Below, piece after piece: positions 54,326-62,989 of a DNA stretch of 64,000 nucleotides. Positions within the stretch are counted from its first letter, which is position 1. The number at the start of each line of letters is the position of its first letter. The DNA is from an uncultured Bacillota bacterium. Lineage in GTDB: Bacteria; Bacillota; Clostridia; Lachnospirales; CAG-274. The DNA lies in assembly GCA_958426775.1 (NCBI GenBank), contig CATZZP010000010.1, positions 8,862 to 72,861 of the forward strand, in the 5' to 3' direction. A program made the translations under genes and the position numbers. The notes beneath the pieces are model-generated. The model ran no database searches, was not told where the DNA came from, and saw only the letters and a list, made by a program, of their open reading frames with translations.

Positions 54326-54998
54326 ATAATATTCTTTGCTTCTGATATTCACCTGTAATACCGAACTCAACCCACTCACAGATATTAACTGCATGGTCGC
54401 CTATACGCTCAAAATACTTGCTTATCATAAGAAAGTCCACTCCCAAATCAAGAGCCTCTTTGCTTTTGCTCTGTTTAAGGATTTCCACAACCTCACTTTT
54501 TGTTTTGTCAAACAAATCGTCCATTACATCGTCCTCTTCCGTAACAGTCTTAACAAGGTCTAAATCCTGTTCAACAAAAGCTCTTACCGCATTATGCACC
54601 ATTTCAATGGCAACCTGTGCCATAGCGGGAATATGCTCTACCATTTCAAAAATATGCTCACCCTTCATATATTGGGCAATCTCCGCAATATCCGCCGCAT
54701 GGTCGCCTATACGCTCAATATCCGTTACCATTTTAAGGGCAGTAGATACACTTCTTAAATCTCTGGCAACAGGCTGTTGCCTTAAAATAAGAGAAAGACA
54801 CTTAGCCTCAATCTGCTTCTCAGCCTCGTTTACATCTCTGTCGCCTTCAATAACCGCCTTAGCCAGCTTTTCATCCTGATTTTTAAAAGCAGTAACCGAA
54901 TTTTCAATAGCACGCTCTACCATAGCACTCATCTTTATCATTTCAACATTTAAAAGCTCTAAATCGCTGTCAAAATTGCGTCTTGCACTTTTGCTCAT
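54324..54998 (-). CDS. phoU: Phosphate-transport regulator PhoU
   Basis: 224 residues, two three-helix bundles with the metal-binding PhoU motifs (ERIGDHAADIAE and ERIGDHAVNICEW). Links Pst transport to the Pho two-component system and prevents toxic phosphate uptake. Last gene of the pst operon, 17 bp after pstB. No phoR/phoB pair is in the window. Confidence 0.97.
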   Translation of the reverse strand: MSKSARRNFDSDLELLNVEMIKMSAMVERAIENSVTAFKNQDEKLAKAVIEGDRDVNEAEKQIEAKCLSLILRQQPVARDLRSVSTALKMVTDIERIGDHAADIAEIAQYMKGEHIFEMVEHIPAMAQVAIEMVHNAVRAFVEQDLDLVKTVTEEDDVMDDLFDKTKSEVVEILKQSKSKEALDLGVDFLMISKYFERIGDHAVNICEWVEFGITGEYQKQRIL

Positions 54999-55015
54999 TA
55001 TTCTCCTCCTTCTTA

Positions 55016-55771
55016 TCAGCCAAAACGACCTGTAATATAATCCTCTGTACGCTTATCTGTAGGATGTGTAAATAAATCGTCTGTTTTGCCGAACTCCACC
55101 ATTTCACCCAGCAGGAAAAAGGCTGTATTGTCGGATATACGGGTTGCCTGCTGCATATTGTGAGTAACAATGGCAACAGTATAATTTTCCTTAAGCTCTG
55201 ACATAAGCTCCTCAATTTTAAGGGTTGATATAGGGTCAAGGGCAGAGGTAGGCTCGTCCATTAACAGCACCTCAGGCTTAACCGCCAAGGCTCTTGCTAT
55301 ACAAAGCCTTTGCTGCTGACCGCCCGACAAGGCAAGAGCCGACTTTTTAAGCTTATCCTTTACCTCATCAAAGATAGCCGCACCTCTCAGGCTTGTTTCC
55401 ACAATTTCATCAAGGGTTGCCTTATTTTTAATACCGTGGATACGAGGACCGTAGGCAATATTATCATAAATACTCATAGGAAAAGGATTAGGCTGTTGAA
55501 AAACCATACCTATTTTCTTTCTTAAAAGGGTAGTATCAACACCCTTACCGTAAATATCCTCGCCGTCAATGGAAATTTCACCCTCAATCCTTACACCCTC
55601 AACAAGGTCATTCATACGGTTAAGGGTTTTTAAAAAGGTGGACTTTCCGCAGCCTGAGGGACCTATAAAGGCAGTAATTTCCTTTTCGGGTATATCCATT
55701 GTAACATTTTTAAGGGCATGGTTATTACCGTAATAAAGGTTAAGGTTTTTTATACTCATTTTAGTAGTCAT
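55016..55771 (-). CDS. pstB: Phosphate ABC transporter ATP-binding protein PstB
   Basis: 251 residues. Walker [10 protein letters not shown], signature LSGGQQQR, Walker [14 protein letters not shown], and the PstB-specific [14 protein letters not shown] region. Powers phosphate import through PstA/PstC. Between pstA and phoU. Confidence 0.98.
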   Translation of the reverse strand: MTTKMSIKNLNLYYGNNHALKNVTMDIPEKEITAFIGPSGCGKSTFLKTLNRMNDLVEGVRIEGEISIDGEDIYGKGVDTTLLRKKIGMVFQQPNPFPMSIYDNIAYGPRIHGIKNKATLDEIVETSLRGAAIFDEVKDKLKKSALALSGGQQQRLCIARALAVKPEVLLMDEPTSALDPISTLKIEELMSELKENYTVAIVTHNMQQATRISDNTAFFLLGEMVEFGKTDDLFTHPTDKRTEDYITGRFG

Positions 55772-55786
55772 AATTTTTCTCTCCTG

Positions 55787-56644
55787 TTATTTACCTGTTT
55801 TAACTCTGCTTGCCGCAAACTTGGCAAGAGCATTGATACCGAGAACTATTATAAGCAGTACAAGGGCAATACCAAAGGCATTTTTATAATCAGCCTTTGA
55901 CATACTGAGGTAAAGCTGGATTGTAAGCGTACCTCCTGATGTAAACATATGTGAAAATAAAGACTTTGGTAAAAGGTAGGCACTGCCTGCCGTAAAGAGC
56001 AGAGCCGCAGACTCGCCTACAATACGTCCTATACTTAAAATTACTCCTGTTAAAATACCGGGCATAGCAGAGGGCAAAATAATTGTCCTAATCATATACC
56101 ACTTTGTTGCACCTATGCCTAAAGCACCGCTTCTGTAGCTGAAAGGCACAGCCTTCAGTGCCTCTTGAGTTGTACGTATTATAATAGGCAGTACCATAAT
56201 TGTAAGAGTAAGGGAACCGCAAAGTATAGAGAACTTTAACTTCATAGCTATGCCGAAAAAGACCATACCGAAAAGACCGTATATTATTGAAGGTATACCT
56301 GCAAGGGTTTCCGTAGTAAATTCTATAAGCTGAACAATTTTACCTCTTTTAGCATATTCCGTAAGGTAAACAGCCGCACCTATGCCTATAGGTGTAGCAA
56401 TAAGCAGGGTAATAACAATAATATAAAGGGTGTTTACAATGTTGCCTAAAATACCAAAGGTTCCCTCAAGTGCAGACTGAACAGTGCTTAAAAACTGCCA
56501 GTTTATAACACCTATACCTCTGTAGGCAACATAGCCGATAATACCTGCAACAATACCTACGGAAATTACCGCCGATAAAATTACAAGGCTCATCATAAAC
56601 ATATCCCAAGGACGGATTTTCTTAGCATAAATACTGTTATTCAT
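55787..56644 (-). CDS. pstA: Phosphate ABC transporter permease PstA
   Basis: 285 residues, six membrane helices, with the ABC-permease coupling motif EALKAVPFSYRSGALGIGATK. The ATG at 56644 lies within the last codons of pstC (8-bp overlap) with AGGGCGG about 8 bp upstream; a GTG at 56653 is less likely. Coupled translation with pstC fits equal subunit supply. Confidence 0.96.
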   Translation of the reverse strand: MNNSIYAKKIRPWDMFMMSLVILSAVISVGIVAGIIGYVAYRGIGVINWQFLSTVQSALEGTFGILGNIVNTLYIIVITLLIATPIGIGAAVYLTEYAKRGKIVQLIEFTTETLAGIPSIIYGLFGMVFFGIAMKLKFSILCGSLTLTIMVLPIIIRTTQEALKAVPFSYRSGALGIGATKWYMIRTIILPSAMPGILTGVILSIGRIVGESAALLFTAGSAYLLPKSLFSHMFTSGGTLTIQLYLSMSKADYKNAFGIALVLLIIVLGINALAKFAASRVKTGK

Positions 56645-57635
56645 TAACCTCACCGCCCTCTAAAATTTTATTGATTACAATGTTAATTATCATAATAAAC
56701 ACAAAAAGCACAAGACCTATTGTAAAAAGTGCCTGTCTGTGCAGACCTGAGGAATAGCTCATCTCCGATACAATACCTGTTGTTAAAAATCTGACTGAGT
56801 TAAAGGGCAGAGGTGCATTTACTGCATTACCTGCCACAAGGAGAATTGCCATAGCCTCACCTATAGCCCTGCCTACGCCAAGTACAACTGCGGTAATTAC
56901 ACCGGACTTAGCCGCAGGCAGAGTTACCTTAAAGATAGTCTGAACGGGGGTTGCACCTAAGGCAAGGGAGGCTTGACGTACAGACATAGGCACAGCCTTT
57001 AAGGAGGTAAGGGACATATTAATAACCGTAGGCAAAATCATAACCGCAAGCACAAGTACAGCCGCCGCCATATTGGCACCGCCTGTAAACTGGTGTGTTT
57101 CAGAGCCTTTAAAAATAGCAAGCTCCAATTTATACATAAGGGGGTTAATCATCAAAAGACCCATTAAGCCGTATACAACCGAAGGGATACCTGCAAGTAA
57201 TTCAACTGCGGGCTTTACCACAGAGGCAATATGCCCTCCTGCCACCTCGGAAATAAAAACAGCAGTAAGCACGCCGATAGGTACGCCTATAAGTATAGCA
57301 AGTGCAGTACCTATAATTGAGGTAAGCACTATGTAGGCTATACCAAAGGAAGGCTGTGCGGCTGTAGGTGCCCAGACAGTACTAAAGAGCATATCCGTTA
57401 TACCCACCTCAAAAAGAGCAGGAGTACCTGCCAGTATCATATACGCACTTATTGCCACAACAGCGGCAACAGCAACAAGGGCACAAACTATAAATATAAG
57501 CTCCATAATAAGCTCAGTTATATTTTTTGCCCTGTTACTGCCCTTTATAGAAAAGGATTTTTTATTATCCCTTGTTTTTGTATTGCTTTTTGCTGTAGTT
57601 GTAGTTTGCATTACAGCTATATCAGAGTTGTTCAT
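56637..57635 (-). CDS. pstC: Phosphate ABC transporter permease PstC
   Basis: 332 residues: a polar 30-residue N-terminal extension (TTTTAKSNTKTRDNKK), then six membrane helices and the coupling motif SLKAVPMSVRQASLALGATP. AAAGGAG before the ATG. Pairs with PstA. Separated from pstS by a stable hairpin. Confidence 0.96.
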   Translation of the reverse strand: MNNSDIAVMQTTTTAKSNTKTRDNKKSFSIKGSNRAKNITELIMELIFIVCALVAVAAVVAISAYMILAGTPALFEVGITDMLFSTVWAPTAAQPSFGIAYIVLTSIIGTALAILIGVPIGVLTAVFISEVAGGHIASVVKPAVELLAGIPSVVYGLMGLLMINPLMYKLELAIFKGSETHQFTGGANMAAAVLVLAVMILPTVINMSLTSLKAVPMSVRQASLALGATPVQTIFKVTLPAAKSGVITAVVLGVGRAIGEAMAILLVAGNAVNAPLPFNSVRFLTTGIVSEMSYSSGLHRQALFTIGLVLFVFIMIINIVINKILEGGEVNE

Positions 57636-57666
57636 TAAAATTGCTCCTTTAAATTATACAAGAGCC

Positions 57667-57686
57667 TGTGGGGAATTAGCCCCACA
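57667..57686 (-). other. Intercistronic hairpin between pstS and pstC
   Basis: Perfect 7-bp GC-rich stem TGTGGGG/CCCCACA with a 6-nt loop and no T-run. Such hairpins after pstS can protect its message and give more binding protein than permease. Confidence 0.6.
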
Positions 57687-57708
57687 AGCCCCATTTGCTT
57701 TTTTAAAA

Positions 57709-58611
57709 TTACTTTGCGGAGATAAGACCAACCTTAGCAATAATCTCCTGACCCTCATCGCTGTTGATGTAGTTAAATAACTCCTGTACAGCAGCACTCT
57801 GCTCACTGATTTCGCCCTTTGTAGCCATTACGAAAGGTCTTTGAAGTGTGTAACTGCCGTCCTTAATTGTTTCCTGTGTAGGAGTTACACCGTCAAGCTG
57901 AAGAGTTTTAACCGTATCGTCAATAATATCTATTGATACATAACCGATAGCACCGGGGGTTGATGCTACCTTAGCCATTACAGCACCGGTTGAGTCAATC
58001 TCCTGTGCATACTTGCACTGATCCTCAATTTCAAGAATTTCCTCAAAAGCACCTCTTGTGCCTGAGCTTGCCTCACGACCGATTACAACAATCTGACTGT
58101 CCTCACCGCCTAAGTCCTTCCAGTTAGTAACAGCACCTGTGTAAATCTGCTTTAACTGGTCTGTAGTTATACCGTCCACTGTAGTAGCTGTGTTTGTAAC
58201 AACACCGATACCGTCAATAGCTACAATATTTTCTACAAGACCGTTAGCCTTTTCCTCGTCCTTTAAAGCTCTTGAGGAGTTACCAATATCAACCGTACCG
58301 TTTGTAACAGCCTCAATACCTGCACCTGAGCCTGTAAACTCAACTGTAGCCGTTACCTTTGGATACTTAGCCATAAAGCTCTCGTTAAGTGCGTTAGCAA
58401 ACTTCTCCATTGAGGTTGAACCATTCATGGTGATTGTACCCTCAATTTCTTCATTTGAGCCTGCCTCTGCAGAGTCTGAATTTGCTTCCTCCGAAACTGC
58501 CTCTGTCTGAGCCTGTGTTTCTGTCTGAGTTGTATCCTCTGTTGCCACACAGCCTGTAAAAGCACCTGTCATAACCATAATTGATAATGCAATACCAACA
58601 AACTTCTTCAT
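57709..58611 (-). CDS. pstS: Phosphate-binding lipoprotein PstS
   Basis: 300 residues. Lipoprotein signal with the lipobox A-F-T-G-C (Cys20), a Thr/Glu/Ser-rich tether, then a phosphate-binding fold with TMNGSTSMEKFANAL, EFTGSGAGIEAV, GREASSGTRGAFEE. Delivers phosphate to PstCA. First gene of the operon behind a Pho box. Confidence 0.97.
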   Translation of the reverse strand: MKKFVGIALSIMVMTGAFTGCVATEDTTQTETQAQTEAVSEEANSDSAEAGSNEEIEGTITMNGSTSMEKFANALNESFMAKYPKVTATVEFTGSGAGIEAVTNGTVDIGNSSRALKDEEKANGLVENIVAIDGIGVVTNTATTVDGITTDQLKQIYTGAVTNWKDLGGEDSQIVVIGREASSGTRGAFEEILEIEDQCKYAQEIDSTGAVMAKVASTPGAIGYVSIDIIDDTVKTLQLDGVTPTQETIKDGSYTLQRPFVMATKGEISEQSAAVQELFNYINSDEGQEIIAKVGLISAK

Positions 58612-58683
58612 CGTAAAAATCTCCTTTTTTCTCGTCAGGGAATTACAACTTTCCCTTAAACTGATTTTTTTGTTTACGTAATG

Positions 58684-58750
58684 ATTATATTACCTTAGCC
58701 TGTGGTCAATCTATCATAAATCTGTTTGCACTTTGTAAAAAAAACGTAAA
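58684..58750 (-). promoter_or_regulatory. Pho-box-controlled pstS promoter
   Basis: Minus strand: TTTACG (58750-58745), TTTACA (58739-58734), CAAACA (58728-58723) and a weak ATGATA (58717-58712), each exactly 11 bp apart, as in PhoP/PhoB boxes of the TTHACA-N5 type. TATAAT follows at 58689-58684, without a well-spaced -35, as expected for an activator-dependent promoter. Confidence 0.7.
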
Positions 58751-58764
58751 ATAAATCGAGCTTT

Positions 58765-58792
58765 TAAACAGAGATTTTACATAGTTTTTACA
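58765..58792 (+). promoter_or_regulatory. Second 11-bp-periodic Pho-like array, opposite strand
   Basis: Plus strand TAAACA (58765), TTTACA (58776) and TTTACA (58787), again 11 bp apart, just upstream of the pstS Pho box but in the other orientation. It may extend PhoP binding or be chance in A/T-rich DNA. Confidence 0.35.
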
Positions 58793-58793
58793 T

Positions 58794-58822
58794 AAAAAAG
58801 AGGCATTGCTTTGCAACACCTC
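58794..58822 (-). terminator. Terminator of recD2
   Basis: 10-bp stem with two G-U wobbles (58800-58809/58813-58822), AAA loop on the transcript, and six U. It overlaps the recD2 stop codon. Confidence 0.8.
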
Positions 58823-61055
58823 ATAATTCATTAAAAAACTTTATTCTGCGAGCTAAGGCTGTATATCTGCCTGCCTCTCTGTTATTATCAATCATACGCT
58901 TTAAGGTTTCGGGGATACCTATAAGCACCACAAGCTCCTTTGCCCTTGTAACGGCAGTATAAATAAGGTTACGTGTCATAAGCATAGGCGGACCGCTGTG
59001 AACAGGTATAATAACCGCCTTGTACTCACTGCCCTGGCTTTTGTGTATTGTAACGGCATAGCTAAGCTCCAGCTCATCTAACTGAGTAAAATCGTATAAT
59101 ACGGTTTTTTCATCATCAAAAACCACCTCTACATACTCATTTACATTATCAATAAAGGTGATAATACCCTCATCACCGTTGTAAATGCCAAGTCCGTCGT
59201 CAATTACAGTTCCGTTTTTAAACACCCTCCATTGTATATCATAGTTATTTTTTATCTGCATAACCTTATCGCCCATACGAAGGATTTTACCGCCTACAGT
59301 CTTTTCAAACTTGCCCTTCCGAGGGGGATTAAGACAGTCCTGCAACACCTTGTTAAGCTCCTCTACCCCTATAGGCGACTTACGCATAGGCGTAAGCACC
59401 TGAATATCCTTAAGTCCGTTGCAATTAAGATACTTAGGCAGTCTTGCAGTAACCAGAGCCTTGATTGTTTCCACAAGCTGACTCTGATTGGGTGAACGCA
59501 TAAAGAAAAAATCCCTGCTGTCCTTTTCAATAACAGGCATTTTACCGTCATTTATAAGGTGAGCGTTTGTAACTATAGTACTTTCCCGAGCCTGGCGAAA
59601 AATCTCCTTAAGCCTTATAACAGGCACAACCTCGCTTGCTATTATATCCTTAAGCACATTGCCGGGTCCTACCGAAGGCAGCTGGTCCGCATCTCCTACT
59701 ATAATAAGCCTTGTACCTGCAACTATTGCCTTTAAAAGGCTTGTCATAAGGGTTATATCCACCATTGAGCTTTCATCTAAAATAATTACATCTGCCTCAA
59801 CAGGATTATCCTCGTCATGGTCAAAGGTCTGCTTTCTGCTGTTTTCGTCTAAAAAGGTAAGTCCTAAAAGGCGGTGTATTGTCTGTGCCTCCTGACCTGT
59901 TGCTATTGACATTCGCTTAGCCGCCTTGCCTGTAGGGGCTGCAAGCTCAACTGTCATACCCTCTCCCTTTAAAAGCTCAATAATACCGTTTATTATAGTT
60001 GTTTTACCTGTACCGGGACCGCCTGTAATAACCATAACACCGTTAGTTAAGGCAGATTTAATTGCCCTACGCTGTTCCTCGGCAAACTTAATTTTATGGT
60101 ATACCTCCATATATCCTATTTCAGCATCACAGTCCATAGAGGTGTGAGGCTTGAAGCGGGATAGCTCCACAAGCTTTTTTGCCACATAGCATTCGTTATA
60201 ATAGGAAGAGTTAAGGTATACCATAAGCTCCTCCTTATAACTTTCTACATAAATCTGCCCTTCGATATGCAGCTTTTTAATAAGGCTGTTTATAAGCTCC
60301 CTGTCAATATCCAGAAGTCTTGCGGTGTCCTCAACAAGCCTTTCCATAGGCAGATATAAGCTGCCGTCATTTAAGGCAAGGGTAAGCACATACTTTATAC
60401 CTGCCTCAATGCGATACTCGGAACTTGGTGAAATACCCATATTATAAGCAATTTTATCAGCCGTTGTAAAGCCTATGCCGAAAATATCCTCTGTCAGAGC
60501 ATAGGGATTTTTCTCTACAACGCTGATTGCAGAACCCTTGTATTTTTTATAAATCTTAAGAGCATTGGCAGTAGATACACCATACTTCTGCATAAACATA
60601 ACAACCCTTCTGAGTTCTGCCTGCTCATGAAAAATCTCGCCTATCTGCATAGCCTTATTTTCGCTGATACCACGTATTTCCGCAAGTCTTTCGGGGTTGT
60701 TGCCTATAATATTAAAGGTATCGGCTCCGAATTTAGCTACAATATTTCTTGCAGTTACCTTGCCTATGCCTTTGATTATGCCGCTTGCCAGATAACGCTC
60801 AATACCCTTTTCGTTAGTCGGGACAGTCTGCACACAGCTCTCCACCTTAAGCTGTTCACCATAGGTGGGGTGTACAATAACAGTGCCTGTTACACAAACA
60901 TTTTCCCCTACAGTGACACTGGGCAGGTTGCCTACACAGATATACTCCTCCTCTGCCTCCTCGCTTTCAATTACGGAAAAAACAGTGTAGCCGTTATCAT
61001 CATTTCTGTATTTAATATTGTCTATTATTCCTTCAATGGTATATTGTTCACTCAC
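58821..61055 (-). CDS. recD2: RecD-like ATP-dependent DNA helicase RecD2
   Basis: 744 residues. N-terminal OB-like and helix-hairpin-helix parts (GIIKGIGKVTARNIVAKFG, IRGISENKA), then superfamily 1B helicase motifs: Walker A VITGGPGTGKTT, motif II VIILDESSMVD, motif III GDADQLPSVGPG, and the C-terminal TIHKSQGSEY and TRAK. A 5'-3' helicase acting at stalled forks and in repair, independent of RecBC. Start is a GTG (61055) with GGGGTGA 5 bp upstream. Single-gene unit. Confidence 0.96.
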   Translation of the reverse strand: MSEQYTIEGIIDNIKYRNDDNGYTVFSVIESEEAEEEYICVGNLPSVTVGENVCVTGTVIVHPTYGEQLKVESCVQTVPTNEKGIERYLASGIIKGIGKVTARNIVAKFGADTFNIIGNNPERLAEIRGISENKAMQIGEIFHEQAELRRVVMFMQKYGVSTANALKIYKKYKGSAISVVEKNPYALTEDIFGIGFTTADKIAYNMGISPSSEYRIEAGIKYVLTLALNDGSLYLPMERLVEDTARLLDIDRELINSLIKKLHIEGQIYVESYKEELMVYLNSSYYNECYVAKKLVELSRFKPHTSMDCDAEIGYMEVYHKIKFAEEQRRAIKSALTNGVMVITGGPGTGKTTIINGIIELLKGEGMTVELAAPTGKAAKRMSIATGQEAQTIHRLLGLTFLDENSRKQTFDHDEDNPVEADVIILDESSMVDITLMTSLLKAIVAGTRLIIVGDADQLPSVGPGNVLKDIIASEVVPVIRLKEIFRQARESTIVTNAHLINDGKMPVIEKDSRDFFFMRSPNQSQLVETIKALVTARLPKYLNCNGLKDIQVLTPMRKSPIGVEELNKVLQDCLNPPRKGKFEKTVGGKILRMGDKVMQIKNNYDIQWRVFKNGTVIDDGLGIYNGDEGIITFIDNVNEYVEVVFDDEKTVLYDFTQLDELELSYAVTIHKSQGSEYKAVIIPVHSGPPMLMTRNLIYTAVTRAKELVVLIGIPETLKRMIDNNREAGRYTALARRIKFFNEL

Positions 61056-61123
61056 CTTATCACCCCGAAAGCATTATTTTTGATTATAACACAAATCCCT
61101 GTGTAAATAAATACCCTTAATAC

Positions 61124-61152
61124 TTGATTTTATTGCAATTTTGTGAAATAAT
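61124..61152 (+). promoter_or_regulatory. Promoter of the C_GCAxxG_C_C gene
   Basis: TTGATT (61124-61129), 17-bp spacer, AATAAT (61147-61152), 23 bp before the ATG. Confidence 0.55.
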
Positions 61153-61174
61153 TAAGAAAAAAAGGAGATTATTT

Positions 61175-61582
61175 ATGCAGACACGTATAGACGAAACCAT
61201 TAAAAAACATGACAAGGGCTATAACTGTGCTCAGGCTGTAGCCTGTACCTACGCTGATTTAGTAGGTCTTGACGAGGAAACGGTTTTCCGTATATCCGAG
61301 GGCTTAGGCTTAGGTATGGGTAATATGGACGGCACCTGCGGTGCTGTATCAGGAGCTTGCCTTTTGGCAGGCTTAAAAAACAGCACAGGCAACCTTGAAA
61401 GTCCAAACAGCAAAGCCAAAACCTATAAGCTTTCAAAGACTATCCTTGAGGAGTTTAAAAATAAAACAGGCTCTGTAGTCTGTAAGGATTTAAAGGGAGT
61501 TGAAACAGGTAAAATCCTCTGCTCCTGCCCCGATTGTATTAAGAATGCCGCCAATATTGCGGAAAAAATTTTATTTGAGTAA
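61175..61582 (+). CDS. C_GCAxxG_C_C family redox-type protein
   Basis: 135 residues. Cysteine pattern of the family: YNCAQAV, GTCGAVSGACLLAG, VCKDLKG, and the late C-S-C-P-D-C-I. Probably binds a metal or acts as a redox protein; exact role unknown. Common in anaerobes. AAGGAG lies before the ATG at 61175, so the upstream open frame (from 61124) is ignored. Confidence 0.9.
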   Translation: MQTRIDETIKKHDKGYNCAQAVACTYADLVGLDEETVFRISEGLGLGMGNMDGTCGAVSGACLLAGLKNSTGNLESPNSKAKTYKLSKTILEEFKNKTGSVVCKDLKGVETGKILCSCPDCIKNAANIAEKILFE

Positions 61583-61589
61583 AACTTTA

Positions 61590-61645
61590 TTGTTAAAAAC
61601 CTCCTTATGTGTTATACTTTAGTAAAATGACTTAAGGAGGTTTTT
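61590..61645 (+). promoter_or_regulatory. Promoter nested in a hairpin that hides the DUF1015 ribosome-binding site
   Basis: A perfect 13-bp stem (61595-61607/61633-61645) ends in a T-run and its 3' arm contains the AAGGAGG of the next gene. TTGTTA (61590-61595), 17-bp spacer and TATACT (61613-61618) form a promoter whose -10 lies in the loop. Read-through RNA from the upstream gene would be terminated or have the site covered; RNA made from the inner promoter lacks the 5' arm and stays open. Confidence 0.6.
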
Positions 61646-61647
61646 TA

Positions 61648-62886
61648 ATGGCAGTATTACACCCCTTTAAAGGGTTCAGACCAACAAAGGAGCTTTGCAG
61701 TAAGGTAGCGGCTTTGCCCTACGATGTTATGAGCTCTCTTGAGGCAAGGGAAATGGTAAAGGACGACCCATATTCTTTTCTTCATGTTGACAGAGCAGAG
61801 GTTGACCTGCCCATAGGCACTGATATATACTCTGAGGCTGTATACCAAAAAGCCGCAGACAACCTGAACGGTATGATAGAAAAGGGCATTTACATTCAGG
61901 ATAACAAGCCCGTGCTTTATATATACCGCCTTACTATGGACGGCAGAAGCCAGACAGGCTTAGTAGGCTGCAGTTCTATTGACGAATACATATCAGGCAG
62001 TATTAAAAAGCATGAGCTTACACGTGCAGACAAGGAGCAGGACAGAATTAATCACGTTGACTATTGCAATGCAAACACCGGTCCTATTTTTTTAACCTAC
62101 AGGGGCAAGGCAGAGATTGATGCCATAATTGACGAAATTACAAAAGCTCCTGCGGAATATGACTTTGTAAGTGAGGACGGAGTAAGCCACACCATATGGG
62201 TTATAGACAATGAGGACACTATAAATAAATTAACAGAGCTTTTTAAGGGTGTAGAAAGCCTTTATATAGCAGACGGACACCATAGAAATGCCTCTGCCGT
62301 AAAGGTAGGCATTAAAAGACGTGAGGAAAAGGGTGACTACAACGGAAATGAGGAGTTTAACTTTTATTTATCCGTACTTTTCCCTGATAATCAGCTCCGT
62401 ATAATGGACTATAACAGAGTTGTAAAGGACTTAAACGGCTTAACTAAGGATGAGTTTTTCAATACTCTTTCAGATAAGTTTGAAGTTGAAGAGGTAAATT
62501 CAGAATGTAAACCGACAAAAGCTCATACCTTCGGTATGTATATTGATAAAAGGTGGTATCTCCTTACAGCTAAACCTTCCATTATAAAAAATGATGCTGT
62601 AGAGGGTCTTGATGTATCAATTTTACAAAATGAGGTGCTTTCACCTATCTTGGGTATAGGGGACCCACGTACCGATAAGAGAATTGACTTTGTAGGCGGT
62701 ATCAGGGGGCTTAAGGAGCTTGAAAGACGTGTTGACAGCGGCGAAATGACCCTTGCCTTTTCCATGTATCCGACCTCTATGGCAGAGCTTATGGAAATTG
62801 CCGACTGCGGTAAAATTATGCCGCCTAAATCCACATGGTTCGAGCCTAAATTAAGAAGCGGTATCTTTGTACACAAGCTTGACTAA
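61648..62886 (+). CDS. DUF1015 family protein
   Basis: 412 residues. Family openings HPFKGFRP, AALPYDVMS, and the strongly conserved IADGHHRNASAV, plus FNFYLSVLFPDNQLRIMDYNR. Function unknown; often encoded near serine or phosphoglycerate metabolism genes, though none is here. Cytosolic. AAGGAGG before the ATG, inside a hairpin arm. Followed 11 bp later by a micropeptide gene and then the GDPD-like gene. Confidence 0.93.
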   Translation: MAVLHPFKGFRPTKELCSKVAALPYDVMSSLEAREMVKDDPYSFLHVDRAEVDLPIGTDIYSEAVYQKAADNLNGMIEKGIYIQDNKPVLYIYRLTMDGRSQTGLVGCSSIDEYISGSIKKHELTRADKEQDRINHVDYCNANTGPIFLTYRGKAEIDAIIDEITKAPAEYDFVSEDGVSHTIWVIDNEDTINKLTELFKGVESLYIADGHHRNASAVKVGIKRREEKGDYNGNEEFNFYLSVLFPDNQLRIMDYNRVVKDLNGLTKDEFFNTLSDKFEVEEVNSECKPTKAHTFGMYIDKRWYLLTAKPSIIKNDAVEGLDVSILQNEVLSPILGIGDPRTDKRIDFVGGIRGLKELERRVDSGEMTLAFSMYPTSMAELMEIADCGKIMPPKSTWFEPKLRSGIFVHKLD

Positions 62887-62897
62887 GGAGAGGTAAT

Positions 62898-62978
62898 ATG
62901 TCTTTAATGTTTATTGTTATTATATGTGCAGTCGGCTTAATAGCCGGCTTAGCAATGGCATTTTTCTTTAAAAATTAG
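62898..62978 (+). CDS. 26-residue hydrophobic micropeptide
   Basis: 27 codons, with AAGGAG 7 bp before the ATG and a stop 11 bp before the next gene. The peptide begins MSLMFIVIICAVGLIAGLA and ends MAFFFKN: one membrane helix with a positive C-terminal end. It fits exactly between DUF1015 and the GDPD-like gene, in a short operon. I recognise no family. It may be a membrane micropeptide or simply a coupling ORF for the next gene. Confidence 0.6.
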   Translation: MSLMFIVIICAVGLIAGLAMAFFFKN

Positions 62979-62989
62979 GAGGGATATTT

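Noticed and set aside
54418..54879. 153-codon plus-strand frame
   Set aside because: Antisense to phoU with no start signal.
60627..61106. 159-codon plus-strand frame
   Set aside because: Antisense to recD2 with no start signal; it ends across the recD2 promoter region.
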